Positions 39,075 through 49,327 of a stretch of DNA of 64,000 nucleotides are shown here, piece by piece (the first letter of the stretch is position 1; every line of letters starts with the position of its first letter). The stretch is from Yoonia vestfoldensis DSM 16212 (GTDB taxonomy: Bacteria > Pseudomonadota > Alphaproteobacteria > Rhodobacterales > Rhodobacteraceae): NCBI RefSeq assembly GCF_000382265.1, contig NZ_KB907977.1, forward strand, positions 124,001 to 188,000, given 5' to 3'. Made by a program: the position numbers and the translations under genes. A model generated the notes under the pieces. It made no database searches. It saw nothing but the letters and a program-made list of their open reading frames with translations, and was not told where the DNA came from.

Positions 39075-40589
39075 ATGGTCGCCATCGCCTATACAGTGGC
39101 CTTCGAGGGGATCGAGGCCCGATTGGTCGAGGTGCAATGCGCCGTGACGCCGGGCGTGCCCGCGTTCAATATCGTGGGCCTGCCGGACAAGGCCGTCTCC
39201 GAGGCCCGCGAAAGAGTGCGCGCGGCGCTGACCGCGATGGCCATCGCGCTGCCGTCCAAGCGGATCACGATCAACCTCTCGCCCGCCGACCTACCCAAAG
39301 AGGGGTCGCATTTCGACCTGCCTATCGCGCTGGCGCTGCTTGCGGCACTCGACATCATTCCGCGCGACGAGGCGGCACAGACCGTGGCCTTGGGGGAATT
39401 GTCGCTCGACGGCACCCTGGTGCCCGTGGTCGGCGCCTTGCCCGCCGCGATGACGGCGGCCAGCGAAGGGCGGATGCTGCTATGTCCCGCTGCCTGCGGG
39501 GCAGAGGCCGCGTGGGTCGGGGTGGCCAATGTGATTGCACCGAAAAGCCTGGCCGCGATGGTCCGCCATTTCACTGGCCAAAGCGTGATCGCGCCATCGG
39601 TGCCAGGCGAGGCGCAAACCCTGACACGCAGCCGCGATTTCGCCGAAGTCAAAGGCCAGGAACGGGCCAAGCGCGCGCTGGAAATCGCCGCCGCCGGACG
39701 GCATCACCTGCTGCTGGTCGGCGCGCCGGGGTCTGGCAAATCCATGCTGGCCGCGCGGATCGCGGGTATCCTGCCGCCCTTGTCCCCCGCCGAGGCGCTG
39801 GAAACCTCGATGATCCATTCGCTCGCGGGATTGCTGGACGATGGCGGGATCAACCGCGAACGCCCGTTCCGCGAACCGCATCATACGGCGTCGATGGCGG
39901 CGATCGTCGGCGGCGGGCGCGGGGCGAAACCGGGCGAGATTTCGCTCGCGCATAACGGCGTGCTGTTCATGGACGAATTCCCCGAATTCCCGCGCACCGT
40001 GCTTGAAACCCTGCGCCAGCCGATCGAAACCGGCGAGGTCGTGGTCGCCCGCGCCAATGCGCATGTGCGCTATCCCTGCCGGTTCATGCTGGTCGCCGCC
40101 GCCAACCCCTGCAAATGCGGCTATCTGACGGACCCCGCGCGCGCCTGCACCCGCGCGCCCATCTGTGGCGAGGATTACATGGGCCGCATTTCCGGCCCCC
40201 TGATGGACCGCTTCGATCTGCGGGTCGAGGTGCCGCCGGTCGCCTTTCAGGACCTCGATCTGCCGCAATCGGGCGAAAGCTCTGTGGTGATCGCGGCGCG
40301 GATCGCGGCGGCGCGGGCGCGGCAGACGGCCCGGTTCGCAGGGCACACCGAGGCGCGGGTCAATGCCGATGCCGAAGGCCACCTGCTTGAACAGATCGCC
40401 ACACCGGACGCCGAAGGGCGCGCGCTGTTGCTGCGCGTGGCCGAGAAATTCGGCCTGTCGGCGCGCGGTTATCACCGGATTTTGCGCGTGGCGCGGACGA
40501 TCGCCGACCTGGACGGGTCGGACGAGGTTCACCGCAACCACGTGGCCGAGGCTGTGGGCTATCGGCTGGCCATGGCGAAAGAGGTCTAG
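39075..40589 (+). CDS. comM: ComM / YifB-family magnesium chelatase-like AAA+ ATPase
   Basis: 504 aa. The N-terminal ChlI-like domain reads MVAIAYTVAFEGIEARLVEV. AAA+ core: Walker A GAPGSGKSMLAARIAG near 222, Walker B VLFMDEFPEF near 300, then a C-terminal Mg_chelatase domain. ComM is a helicase that extends branch migration of donor DNA in natural transformation. GGGAG precedes the ATG. Convergent with gshB, with a 7-bp hairpin between. Confidence 0.93.
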   Translation: MVAIAYTVAFEGIEARLVEVQCAVTPGVPAFNIVGLPDKAVSEARERVRAALTAMAIALPSKRITINLSPADLPKEGSHFDLPIALALLAALDIIPRDEAAQTVALGELSLDGTLVPVVGALPAAMTAASEGRMLLCPAACGAEAAWVGVANVIAPKSLAAMVRHFTGQSVIAPSVPGEAQTLTRSRDFAEVKGQERAKRALEIAAAGRHHLLLVGAPGSGKSMLAARIAGILPPLSPAEALETSMIHSLAGLLDDGGINRERPFREPHHTASMAAIVGGGRGAKPGEISLAHNGVLFMDEFPEFPRTVLETLRQPIETGEVVVARANAHVRYPCRFMLVAAANPCKCGYLTDPARACTRAPICGEDYMGRISGPLMDRFDLRVEVPPVAFQDLDLPQSGESSVVIAARIAAARARQTARFAGHTEARVNADAEGHLLEQIATPDAEGRALLLRVAEKFGLSARGYHRILRVARTIADLDGSDEVHRNHVAEAVGYRLAMAKEV

Positions 40590-40615
40590 TTTCGGCTTCC
40601 GTTGGGCTCCGAAAC
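40589..40615. terminator. Hairpin between comM and gshB
   Basis: GTTTCGG (40589-40595) and CCGAAAC (40609-40615) pair as a 7-bp stem around a 13-base loop in the convergent comM/gshB gap. No T-run follows in either direction. Confidence 0.5.
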
Positions 40616-40627
40616 GCCGTGCGGAGA

Positions 40628-41581
40628 TTACGTCAAATCGCGCGCGCGCCGGCTTTCGATCGCCTGCCAGATCTTTTCGGCGATGTTGACGCCGTCGAAT
40701 CTTTCGAGTTCCTGAATACCCGTGGGCGAGGTCACGTTGATTTCCGTCAGCCAGTCACCGATCACGTCGATCCCCACGAAAACCTGGCCCTTTTCACGCA
40801 GAAGCGGCCCGATCCGGGCGCAGATTTCATGGTCGCGGTCGGTCAGCGCCACCTTTTCGGGGCGGCCGCCGACGTGCATGTTGGACCGCGTTTCGCCGGT
40901 TGCAGGGACACGGTTGATCGCGCCGACAGGCTCGCCATCGACAAGGATGATGCGCTTGTCGCCCTTGGACACCGCCGGCAGGAATTGCTGCATGATCAGC
41001 GGTTCGCGGTTGATGCCCGAAAACAATTCATGCAGCGACGCAAGGTTCGCATCACCCCCCGCCAGTTTGAACACACCCGCACCGCCGTTGCCGTAAAGCG
41101 GCTTGAGGATCACGTCACCATATTCCTCGCGGAACGCGCGCAGGGTCGGCAGGTCGCGTGCGATCATCGTCGGCGGTGTCAGGTCAGGGAAGTTCAGGAC
41201 CAGCAGCTTTTCCGGGTAGTTGCGCACCCAGAACGGATCGTTGACCACCAGTGTTTCGGGGTGGATCATGTCAAGGATATGCGTCGTCGTGATGTAACCC
41301 ATGTCGAACGGCGGGTCCTGACGCAGCCAGACCACATCCATGTCGCGCAAGTCGGTCTCGGTCGCCTCGCCCAGCCGGAAATGGTCGCCTCTGATGCGCT
41401 GAACATGCAAGGGCCAGCCGCGGGCGATCACGCGTCCCCGGTCATAGGCGAGCTTGTCGGGGGTATAATAGAACAATTCATGGCCCCGCGCCTGAGCCTC
41501 TTCTGCGATGCGGAACGTGCTGTCGGCATCGATGTTGATCGGCCCGATCGGGTCCATCTGAAACGCAACTTTCAACGCCAT
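40628..41581 (-). CDS. gshB: Glutathione synthetase GshB
   Basis: 317 aa ATP-grasp ligase that joins gamma-glutamylcysteine and glycine, the last step of glutathione synthesis. Typical elements: [17 protein letters not shown] at the N-terminus, [16 protein letters not shown] in the ATP-grasp and [20 protein letters not shown]. Full length. Starts with ATG 41581. The glutathione theme fits the nearby GST. Confidence 0.97.
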   Translation of the reverse strand: MALKVAFQMDPIGPINIDADSTFRIAEEAQARGHELFYYTPDKLAYDRGRVIARGWPLHVQRIRGDHFRLGEATETDLRDMDVVWLRQDPPFDMGYITTTHILDMIHPETLVVNDPFWVRNYPEKLLVLNFPDLTPPTMIARDLPTLRAFREEYGDVILKPLYGNGGAGVFKLAGGDANLASLHELFSGINREPLIMQQFLPAVSKGDKRIILVDGEPVGAINRVPATGETRSNMHVGGRPEKVALTDRDHEICARIGPLLREKGQVFVGIDVIGDWLTEINVTSPTGIQELERFDGVNIAEKIWQAIESRRARDLT

Positions 41582-41648
41582 GGTGCAACCTTTGTCAGCG
41601 GGTGATACCGCTACATGCCGCAGCGCGCGGCCCGGCGCAATGGTGCGT

Positions 41649-42005
41649 TCAGGCTTCCATGAAGGCGTTTTCGATCACGTTGACCGCCCCGCGCCTGTCA
41701 ACAAGCGCCAGATCGAATCGCATGTCGGTCAATTGTCCCATTGGCTCGCCTGCGAGATACTCCGACGCGCTGGCGCAAAGCCGGTCCATCTGCCGTCGCC
41801 CCAGACGCAGGGCAGCCTGCGCGAAGTTGGTGCTTTTCTTGACCTCGACGAAAACCAGCGTGTCACCGTCCCGCATGATCAGATCGATTTCGCCAGATTT
41901 GCCGCGCCAGCGCCGTGCCGCGACCTGATGGGCGCGCCCAGTGTAGTCGCGCGCCACGATATCTTCGGCGGCAAGGCCCGCGTGATAGCTGGTATGACCT
42001 GTCAT
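41649..42005 (-). CDS. yraN: UPF0102 family protein YraN
   Basis: 118 aa with a restriction-endonuclease-like fold; the catalytic-type residues appear in [20 protein letters not shown] and EVKKS. Role unproven in any organism, although a DNA-processing function is suspected. The start overlaps the rsmI stop as ATGA; rsmI-yraN pairing is widely conserved. Confidence 0.9.
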   Translation of the reverse strand: MTGHTSYHAGLAAEDIVARDYTGRAHQVAARRWRGKSGEIDLIMRDGDTLVFVEVKKSTNFAQAALRLGRRQMDRLCASASEYLAGEPMGQLTDMRFDLALVDRRGAVNVIENAFMEA

Positions 42006-42862
42006 GACTGCTCTCCCAAACCTAGGGCGATCTGGTAGACCTGCCGTCGTGGCAGGCCCAGCGCCCCTGCCACAACCGTGGCTGCATCCTTTACACGCAT
42101 CGTTTTCATCGCTTCCTTCAACGCCGCCGTCACATCGAGATCGGCCACATCGGTCGCCCCAGCACGCCCGACCAGCACGACCAGTTCGCCCTTGACGTTG
42201 CGGTCAGCATAAAGCCGCGCCACATCGTCCAGAGTTCCGCGGGTCGTTTCCTCGAATCGTTTCGTCAATTCCCGGCAGACGACTGCTTGCCGACCACCGC
42301 CCAGTATATCGCGCAAACTTGCTAACATTTCCCCAACGCGTTTTGGGCTTTCGTAAAAAACCAAGGTAAACGGCACATCGCGCAATGCGGCGATTTCGGT
42401 TTCGCGTTGCTGACGCGCGGCGGGCAGAAAACCCACAAAGGCAAACCTGTCCGTCGGCAGGCCCGATACCGTCAGCGCGGCAAGCACCGCAGAGGCACCT
42501 GGCGCGGTCGTGACGGCGACACCCGCCGCGATGGCGGCACGTCCCAATTCATAGCCCGGATCAGCGACCAACGGCGTTCCCGCCTCGGACACATAGGCCA
42601 CAGATTTGCCTGCAGCCATGTCAGCGACCAGCCTGTCGACAGCCCCTTCACCGCTGTGATCGTGAAAGGCGACGACCTTGCGTCCGTTCAGTGGAACGCC
42701 ATGGATCTCCATGAGTTTCCGCGCGGTACGGGTGTCTTCGGCCGCGATCAGATCCGCTGACGCAAGAATATCGAGCGCCCGCAACGTGACATCGCGCGCC
42801 GACCCGATAGGCGTTGCAACGAAGTACAAACCGGCAGAGAGTGGCTTGCTCAGATGATTCAT
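42002..42862 (-). CDS. rsmI: 16S rRNA (cytidine(1402)-2'-O)-methyltransferase RsmI
   Basis: 286 aa SAM-dependent methyltransferase of the TP-methylase superfamily that modifies C1402 in the decoding centre. Motifs: GLYFVATPIGSARDVTLRAL, AEDTRTARKLM, SEAGTPLVADPGYELGR and LVFYESPKRVGEML. Full length. Divergent from the lipoprotein gene at 42968 across 105 bases. Confidence 0.96.
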   Translation of the reverse strand: MNHLSKPLSAGLYFVATPIGSARDVTLRALDILASADLIAAEDTRTARKLMEIHGVPLNGRKVVAFHDHSGEGAVDRLVADMAAGKSVAYVSEAGTPLVADPGYELGRAAIAAGVAVTTAPGASAVLAALTVSGLPTDRFAFVGFLPAARQQRETEIAALRDVPFTLVFYESPKRVGEMLASLRDILGGGRQAVVCRELTKRFEETTRGTLDDVARLYADRNVKGELVVLVGRAGATDVADLDVTAALKEAMKTMRVKDAATVVAGALGLPRRQVYQIALGLGEQS

Positions 42863-42967
42863 GGCTGGACCCTTGCCCCCCCTGCTTTATGATGTCGCCC
42901 AAACAATGCGCGGCGCGCCGGGTCGGTGGACCTGCCGCCTTGTGCAGCAATCAGAAGGAATAGCACG

Positions 42968-44146
42968 ATGTTCGCCCCTTTTCGTCAGGCCTGCAAGCCG
43001 GTAGCGCGCCTTTTTGCCCTTTTGTCGCTTGCATGGCTCGCGGCGTGCGACACGACCTTGCAGGACGGCGCCAATGTCGGGCCGACGGTGGACCCATCCC
43101 AGCCAGTGCAAGTGGCGCTGCTGGTGCCGGGTGGGTCGGGCGAAGGCAGCGACACGTTCCTTGCACAAAACCTCGAGAACGCGGCACGTTTGGCCATCGC
43201 AGACCTGAACGGGCCGCAGATCGCCTTGCGTGTCTACAATACCGGATCTGATCCGACACAGGCCGCCAGTGTCGCGCGGATGGCCGTCGAAGATGGTGCG
43301 CAGATCATTCTGGGGCCTCTGTTTGCCGAGGCAGCGAACGCGGCGGGCGTCGCGGTGGCCGGAAGCAACGTCAACGTGCTCGCGTTTTCCAACAATACCA
43401 GCATTGCGGGCGGGAACGTGTTTATCCTGGGGCAAACATTCGACAATACCGCGCGCAGGCTGGTGCAATACGCAAGCCGGCAGGGCGTCAACCGCTTCAT
43501 GATCGCGCATGGTCAGGACATCGGCGGCGAAATGGGCCGGGACGCGATCAGCGCAGCGGTCCGTCAGAACGGGGCGCAGGTGGTCGCGATCGAATCCTAT
43601 CCATTGTCGCAAGCCGGGATCTTCTCATCGACCCGCCGGATCGTCGGCACCGCGCGGTCCTCCGGGGCGCAGGCGATCTTTACCACGGCGGGGGCGAATG
43701 CCGATCTGCCGATCATCGCCACGGGCCTGCCCGAGGCTGGCCTTGCCGTCGCCGACACCCGGCTGATCGGGCTGACCCGCTGGGATACCGTGCCGCAGCT
43801 TTTGTCTATCCCCGGTGTCCAGGGCGGCTTGTTCGCCCTGCCCGATCAAGGCCCCGCGACATTGTTCCAGAACCGCTACAGCGCGATTTACGGATCGCAG
43901 CCGCACCCGCTGGCCGGGCTTGCCTATGACGGGATCGCCGCCGTCGGGGCGCTGATGGCCACAGGCGATGGCGCGCTGACCCGTTCCGCGCTGACCACAC
44001 CCCAGGGGATCCGCGGCACTTCGGGCATGTTCCGGCTGCTGCCCAACGGACGGAATGAACGTGGCCTGGCCGTGGCCACCATCCAACAGAATCAGGTCGT
44101 GATCCTTGAACAAGCCCCTAGAAGCTTTGGCGCAGCCGGGTTCTGA
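42968..44146 (+). CDS. LpoA-like penicillin-binding protein activator lipoprotein
   Basis: 392 aa lipoprotein: signal ending in the lipobox LAAC at Cys27, then a periplasmic-binding-protein-like domain (VALLVPGGSGEGSDTFLAQN, LAIADLNGPQIALRVYNT, VEDGAQIILGPLFAEAAN). The family (LppC/LpoA) is a regulator of peptidoglycan synthases. E. coli LpoA has an extra N-terminal TPR domain which is absent here. AAGGA precedes ATG 42968. glnD begins within its 3' end. Confidence 0.88.
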   Translation: MFAPFRQACKPVARLFALLSLAWLAACDTTLQDGANVGPTVDPSQPVQVALLVPGGSGEGSDTFLAQNLENAARLAIADLNGPQIALRVYNTGSDPTQAASVARMAVEDGAQIILGPLFAEAANAAGVAVAGSNVNVLAFSNNTSIAGGNVFILGQTFDNTARRLVQYASRQGVNRFMIAHGQDIGGEMGRDAISAAVRQNGAQVVAIESYPLSQAGIFSSTRRIVGTARSSGAQAIFTTAGANADLPIIATGLPEAGLAVADTRLIGLTRWDTVPQLLSIPGVQGGLFALPDQGPATLFQNRYSAIYGSQPHPLAGLAYDGIAAVGALMATGDGALTRSALTTPQGIRGTSGMFRLLPNGRNERGLAVATIQQNQVVILEQAPRSFGAAGF

Positions 44147-46919
44147 ACCCGTCCGCACCCGCCATGTCGAAGCGCCGGACGGATTGATCTGTCCGGCGTC
44201 CGTCATTTTTGACACGGTCGCCGTCACTGCGCGCATCAATGATGAAACCGCCGGCGTCACGTCCGAAAAAGAGGTGCGCGCCATCGTCGTGCGCATCCTG
44301 ACCGAGGCGCGCCAGGCGGGTCTTGCCGAGATCAGTACCGCATTTGCGATGCAGCCTTTCGCGTCGCGCCCGACGACCCGGTCCTATTCATGGCTGACCG
44401 ACCAGATTGTCACAATCATCCTCGATGTGGCCACACGCCGCCTGCATCCCGCTCCGAACCCGACAGACGCGGAAAAGCTGTCACTGATTGCCGTTGGCGG
44501 CTACGGGCGCGGCGAAATGGCCCCCTATTCGGACGTCGACCTGCTGTTTCTGACGCCCTACAAAATAACCCCCTGGGCCGAAAGCGTGATTGAATCCATG
44601 CTTTACATGCTCTGGGACCTGAAGCTGAAGATCGGCCATGCCAGCCGCACCGTAAAGGATTGCGTGCGCCTTGCGCGCGAGGATTACACCATCCGCACGT
44701 CGCTCGTTGAATATCGTTATCTGGCGGGCGATGCGGCACTGGCGCGATCACTGGGACAGCGGCTCTGGCAGGACCTGTTCCGCAATACCGCCAGTGATTT
44801 CATCGAAGCCAAGCTGGCCGAACGCACCGAACGCCACCGCAAGCAAGGCGGCCAACGGTATATGGTCGAACCCAACGTGAAGGAAGGCAAAGGCGGGCTG
44901 CGCGACCTGCAATCGCTGTTCTGGATGAGCAAATACGTCAATGGCGTGAAGGACGCGGCCGAACTGGTCGGACTTGGCGTTTTCACGCAGGACGAATTTG
45001 AAACTTTCGTGAAGGCCGAGGATTTTCTGTGGTCGGTGCGCTGCCATCTGCACCTGATCGCAAACCGGGCAATGGACCAGTTGACCTTCGACATGCAGGT
45101 CGAGGTGGCGTCCGCCATGGGCTATACCGATCATGGCGGCCGGCGTGCGGTCGAACATTTCATGCAGGCCTATTTCCGCGAGGCGACACGGGTCGGCGAA
45201 TTGACCCGCATTTTCCTGACCGCGCTCGAAGCCACGCACACCAAGCCCGAACCGATGCTGATGCGTCTGCTGGCCCGCCGCAAGGCAGCCAAGCCACCCT
45301 ACACGATCAAGCAGAACCGCCTGACCGTGGCCGACGAAAAGGCATTCTTTGCCGACAAGCTGAACATGCTGCGCATCTTCGAGGAAGCCTTGCGGACCGG
45401 CACATTGCTGCATCCCGATGCCATGCGCCTGATCGCGTCGCATCTGGATGTGATCGACGATGATTTGCGGCAGAACCGGGAAGCCAGCCGCATCTTTCTG
45501 GATATGATGCTGAAACACGGCAACCCCGAACGGGGCCTGCGGCGCATGAACGAACTGGGGATGCTGGGTGCCTTCATGCCCGAATTCGCGCCCATCGTCG
45601 CGATGATGCAGTTCAACATGTATCACCATTACACCGTCGACGAACATACGATCCAATGCATCAGCAACCTTGCCCAGATCGAACGGGGCGAGTTGATCGA
45701 GGAATTGCCCGTCGCCAGCGGGATTCTGAAGCGCGGGATCAACCGCAAGGTGCTTTATGTGGCGCTGCTCCTGCATGACATCGGCAAGGGCCGGACCGAG
45801 GATCACGCCATTCTGGGCGCACAGATCGCGCGCAGGGTCTGTCCGCGTCTCGGGCTCAACAAGAAGGAATGCGAAACCGTCGAATGGTTGATCCGCTATC
45901 ACCTGCTGATGTCTGACGTGGCGCAGAAACGCGATATCGCCGAACCGCGCACGGTGCGCGGCTTTGCCAATGCGGTCAAATCAGTGGAACGGCTGGACCT
46001 TTTGACCGTGCTGACGGTCTGCGACATCCGCGGCGTCGGCCCCGGAACCTGGAATAACTGGAAAGCGGTGCTGATCCGCAATCTCTATAAGGCGACCAAG
46101 GCCGCGCTGGAAACCGGCCTCGAGGACCTCAACCGCGAAAGCCGCGAAACCGAAGCGAAACGCGCCCTGCGCGCCGCGCTGTCGGACTGGGACGCCAAGG
46201 CGCTGAAAACCGAGGTGGGCCGCCATTACGGCCCCTATTGGCAGGGCCTGCCCAATGCCGCACAGGTCATTTTCGCCAATCTCTTGCGCGAGATCGACGA
46301 TAACCAGATCTGCATCGACCTGATGCTGGACGCCGACCGTGACGCGACCCGCGCCTGTTTTGCCATGGTGGACCATCCGGGCCTGTTCAGCCGGATGACC
46401 GGCGCGCTGGCGCTGGTCGGCGCGAATATCGTGGATGCACGCACCTATACGTCCAAGGACGGCTATGCCACGGCCGTATTCTGGGTGCAGGACGACGAAG
46501 GCAACCCCTACGAGGAAAGCCGCCTGCAACGCCTGCGCCAGATGATCGTGCGCACCCTGCGCGGCGAAGTGGTGGCGCGCGAAGCGCTCAAAGACAAGGA
46601 CAAGATCAAGAAACGCGAACGCGCCTTCAAGGTCGATACCAAGATCACCTTCGACAACGAAGGGTCCGAAATCTACACCATCATCGAGGTGGATACCCGC
46701 GACCGCCCCGGCCTGCTCTATGATCTGACGCGGACCTTGGCCAACGCGCATGTCTACATTGCCTCCGCCGTGATTGCGACCTATGGCGAACAGGTGGTCG
46801 ATACCTTCTACGTCAAGGATATGGTCGGGTTGAAATATTATTCCGAAGCCAAGCGCCAAAGCCTTGAACGCAAACTGCGCGAGGCGATCGCGCAAGGCGC
46901 ACAGCGGGCGATATCGTGA
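44106..46919 (+). CDS. glnD: [Protein-PII] uridylyltransferase / uridylyl-removing enzyme GlnD
   Basis: 937 aa nitrogen sensor that uridylylates PII proteins when glutamine is low. Domains in order: nucleotidyltransferase with GGYGRGEMAPYSDVDLLFL near 125, HD hydrolase with LLLHDIGKGRTEDH near 555, and two C-terminal ACT domains (ACFAMVDHPGLFSRMTGAL, IIEVDTRDRPGLLYDLTRTL). Start TTG at 44106 is tentative; it overlaps the lipoprotein by 41 bases and another TTG lies at 44127. No ATG or GTG is available in the right place. Confidence 0.95.
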   Translation: MNKPLEALAQPGSEPVRTRHVEAPDGLICPASVIFDTVAVTARINDETAGVTSEKEVRAIVVRILTEARQAGLAEISTAFAMQPFASRPTTRSYSWLTDQIVTIILDVATRRLHPAPNPTDAEKLSLIAVGGYGRGEMAPYSDVDLLFLTPYKITPWAESVIESMLYMLWDLKLKIGHASRTVKDCVRLAREDYTIRTSLVEYRYLAGDAALARSLGQRLWQDLFRNTASDFIEAKLAERTERHRKQGGQRYMVEPNVKEGKGGLRDLQSLFWMSKYVNGVKDAAELVGLGVFTQDEFETFVKAEDFLWSVRCHLHLIANRAMDQLTFDMQVEVASAMGYTDHGGRRAVEHFMQAYFREATRVGELTRIFLTALEATHTKPEPMLMRLLARRKAAKPPYTIKQNRLTVADEKAFFADKLNMLRIFEEALRTGTLLHPDAMRLIASHLDVIDDDLRQNREASRIFLDMMLKHGNPERGLRRMNELGMLGAFMPEFAPIVAMMQFNMYHHYTVDEHTIQCISNLAQIERGELIEELPVASGILKRGINRKVLYVALLLHDIGKGRTEDHAILGAQIARRVCPRLGLNKKECETVEWLIRYHLLMSDVAQKRDIAEPRTVRGFANAVKSVERLDLLTVLTVCDIRGVGPGTWNNWKAVLIRNLYKATKAALETGLEDLNRESRETEAKRALRAALSDWDAKALKTEVGRHYGPYWQGLPNAAQVIFANLLREIDDNQICIDLMLDADRDATRACFAMVDHPGLFSRMTGALALVGANIVDARTYTSKDGYATAVFWVQDDEGNPYEESRLQRLRQMIVRTLRGEVVAREALKDKDKIKKRERAFKVDTKITFDNEGSEIYTIIEVDTRDRPGLLYDLTRTLANAHVYIASAVIATYGEQVVDTFYVKDMVGLKYYSEAKRQSLERKLREAIAQGAQRAIS

Positions 46920-46941
46920 TATTGTCCCAATGGGTGCAGGC

Positions 46942-48504
46942 ATGAAACAGGTTCGCCTGATGTCCGGTTTCTTCACGGTCGGGCTCTGGACCCTGCTCAG
47001 CCGCGTGGCGGGGTTTGTGCGCGACATTTTCATCGCGGCCTATCTCGGCACCGGTCCGGTCGCCGAGGCGTTTCTGGTCGCCTTCTCGCTGCCCAACCTC
47101 TTTCGCCGGTTCTTCGCCGAAGGCGCGTTCAACATGGCCTTCGTGCCGATGTTCGCCAAAAAGGTCGAGGCGGACGACGGCGCGCATCAATTCGCGCAGG
47201 ATGCCTATCTTGCGATGTGGGTGATCCTGTCGGTTTTCACCGTGATCGGGATCGTGGCGATGCCGGCCCTTGTCACGGCCATGGCCAGCGGGTTCATCGG
47301 GTCGGAACGGTTCGATCTCGCAGTCTACTACGGGCGGATCGCCTTTCCCTATATTCTGTTCATCTCGTTGACGGCCCTTCTGTCGGGCGTGCTGAATGCG
47401 ACAGGCCGTTTCACCGCCGCCGCCGCTGCCCCCGTGATCCTGAACGCGGGCTTCGTCGTCGCCTTGCTGATCGCGGCGGCAACGGGCAACGGCCCCGCGA
47501 TGGACGATCCCGAACGGATGGGTCTCTGGCTGGCCTATGCGGTGCCGCTGGCAGGGATCGGGCAATTGACGATGGTCTGGTGGGCGGCCAAGCGCGCGGG
47601 CTTCGCGCTCCGGATCGGCAGACCGCGCTGGACGCCCGCGCTGAAACGGCTGGCGATCATCGCAGCCCCCGCGGCACTTGCAGGTGGCGTCGTGCAGATC
47701 AACCTGCTGGTAGGCCGTCAGGTCGCCAGCTATTTCGACGGGGCGGTGGCCTGGCTGAACTACGCGGATCGACTGTATCAACTACCGCTCGGCGTCGTCG
47801 GCATCGCCATCGGCGTCGTGCTGTTGCCGGACCTGTCACGCCGCCTGCGCGCGAATGACCTTGCAGGCGGCAAGGATGCGTTCAACCGCGCTTGCGAAGT
47901 TTCGCTCGCCCTGACGATCCCGGCGGCTGTGGCGCTGATGGTCATCGCCCTGCCCTTGGTCGGCGTGCTGTTCGAACGGGGTGCCTTTGACGCCGCCGAC
48001 ACCGCCACCACGGCGCTGGCGGTTGCGGTTTACGGCCTCGGCCTGCCCGCCTTCGTGATGCAGAAAACGCTGCAACCTTTGTTCTTCGCGCGCGAAGACA
48101 CCAAGCGCCCGTTCTATTACGCCCTTGTGGCGCTGGTACTGAATGCCGCGCTTGCCATCGGGCTGTCGCCTGTTATCGGCTTCATCGCCGCCGCATGGGG
48201 CACCAGCCTGACGGGCTGGGCCATGGTCTGGCTTCTCTGGCGCGGCAGCCGCACCATGGGCGACGCCGCCGATTTCGACGCAAGGTTCAAATTGCGCTTG
48301 CCGCGGATCATCGCGGCCTCGGCTGTGATGGGTCTGGTGCTGGCCGCGCTCGCCGCCGTGATGGCGCCGTTCTTTGACATCCCGACATGGCGCTATCTGG
48401 CGCTGCTGGTCCTGATCATGGCAGGCATCGTGACCTATTTCGGCACAGGTCAGGTCATCGGCGCATTCAAACTCGCCGAATTCCGCCGCGCGATGAAACG
48501 CTGA
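46942..48504 (+). CDS. murJ: Lipid II flippase MurJ
   Basis: 520 aa MOP-superfamily transporter with about 14 membrane helices that moves lipid II across the inner membrane for peptidoglycan synthesis. N-terminal MKQVRLMSGFFTVGLWTLLS is followed by the family motif SRVAGFVRDIFIAAYLG with the conserved Arg. GCAGG precedes the chosen ATG; an ATG at 46930 is an alternative. Close behind glnD, an order common in proteobacteria. Copy E of the gene-end repeat follows. Confidence 0.96.
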   Translation: MKQVRLMSGFFTVGLWTLLSRVAGFVRDIFIAAYLGTGPVAEAFLVAFSLPNLFRRFFAEGAFNMAFVPMFAKKVEADDGAHQFAQDAYLAMWVILSVFTVIGIVAMPALVTAMASGFIGSERFDLAVYYGRIAFPYILFISLTALLSGVLNATGRFTAAAAAPVILNAGFVVALLIAAATGNGPAMDDPERMGLWLAYAVPLAGIGQLTMVWWAAKRAGFALRIGRPRWTPALKRLAIIAAPAALAGGVVQINLLVGRQVASYFDGAVAWLNYADRLYQLPLGVVGIAIGVVLLPDLSRRLRANDLAGGKDAFNRACEVSLALTIPAAVALMVIALPLVGVLFERGAFDAADTATTALAVAVYGLGLPAFVMQKTLQPLFFAREDTKRPFYYALVALVLNAALAIGLSPVIGFIAAAWGTSLTGWAMVWLLWRGSRTMGDAADFDARFKLRLPRIIAASAVMGLVLAALAAVMAPFFDIPTWRYLALLVLIMAGIVTYFGTGQVIGAFKLAEFRRAMKR

Positions 48505-48512
48505 TCTTCGAT

Positions 48513-48546
48513 CATCTTCCGAGCCCAAATATCCCCGCCGGAGGCC
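48513..48546 (-). repeat. Gene-end repeat, copy E
   Basis: On the minus strand identical over 34 bases to copy C (GGCCTCCGGCGGGG through ATATTTGGGCTCGGAAGATG). It lies between the convergent murJ and rhomboid-fold genes. Confidence 0.85.
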
Positions 48547-48556
48547 TAAAAGTCAT

Positions 48557-49234
48557 TTACGACCGCTCCCGCATCCGCGCGAGCAGAATAGCCCAGCCAC
48601 CCGGCGCCAAAGGAATGGCCAGCACGAAACCTGCCACGAATCCCGCCAGTTCCGCGATCCATGACTGGCCCGCGCCGAAGATCAGCCCGAACACAAGTTG
48701 CAGCGCCAGCAGGAAACCGATCAGCCGGAAGGCCATCAGCTGGTTCTGCCCCGCCTGCCCCAGCCGCAGCCAAAGCACATAGGTATAGGCCCCGATCAGG
48801 CCATAGACAGGCGTAAAGCCGCCCAGCAACGGCGCATTGCCGTCGACCAGCAGACCAAAGGCGACCGCGCCCACAATCGCGCAGGCCAGATAGATCACCA
48901 GCACCTTCAGCCCGCCGAAATATTCGGACGTGAACTTGCCCAAGGCCAGCGTCAGTGCGGCACAAAACGCCATCTGCACGATTTCGCCGTTGATGAAAGG
49001 ATAGGTCACAAACCGCATCAGGATATCGGGCGACCAATCGCCCTGCACCAGCACGCGGTCCAGCACGGCGGGGGAAAACCCGAACCGGCCCACCGCCTCC
49101 ATCCGCCAGCCAAGGCCGCGCGGCCCGCCGATCAGCCCCGCATTCGCCAGCTGGAACACCACCTCGGCCCCCACGATCAGCAGCGCAAGCCCGATGACGA
49201 CGGGCGACAGGTCATTGATCGGTTTTTCGGACAT
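48557..49234 (-). CDS. Rhomboid-fold membrane protein, catalytic residues missing
   Basis: 225 aa with about six helices in a rhomboid arrangement. In active rhomboids the GxSG motif holds the nucleophile; here TPVYGLIGAY places Tyr144 where serine should be. The partner histidine in AHxxG is replaced by Glu195 in WIAELAGFVAGF. So it should be a pseudoprotease, comparable in principle to iRhoms or derlins, which bind rather than cut clients. ATG 49234 chosen because the frame further upstream lacks coding character. Convergent with murJ. Confidence 0.8.
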   Translation of the reverse strand: MSEKPINDLSPVVIGLALLIVGAEVVFQLANAGLIGGPRGLGWRMEAVGRFGFSPAVLDRVLVQGDWSPDILMRFVTYPFINGEIVQMAFCAALTLALGKFTSEYFGGLKVLVIYLACAIVGAVAFGLLVDGNAPLLGGFTPVYGLIGAYTYVLWLRLGQAGQNQLMAFRLIGFLLALQLVFGLIFGAGQSWIAELAGFVAGFVLAIPLAPGGWAILLARMRERS

Positions 49235-49263
49235 CAGTGTGCGGCCTTTGCGGGCAGTTGAAG

Positions 49264-49292
49264 TTGACGGGTCTGTCTGGCATGGGTATGCG
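49264..49292 (+). promoter_or_regulatory. Possible sigma-70 promoter of trpS
   Basis: TTGACG (49264-49269), 17 bases, TATGCG (49287-49292), about 36 bases before the trpS ATG. The -35 is strong, the -10 weak. Confidence 0.4.
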
Positions 49293-49327
49293 ACGCTTGC
49301 CCCGAAATCCAGCCCGGACGTTGCCCC

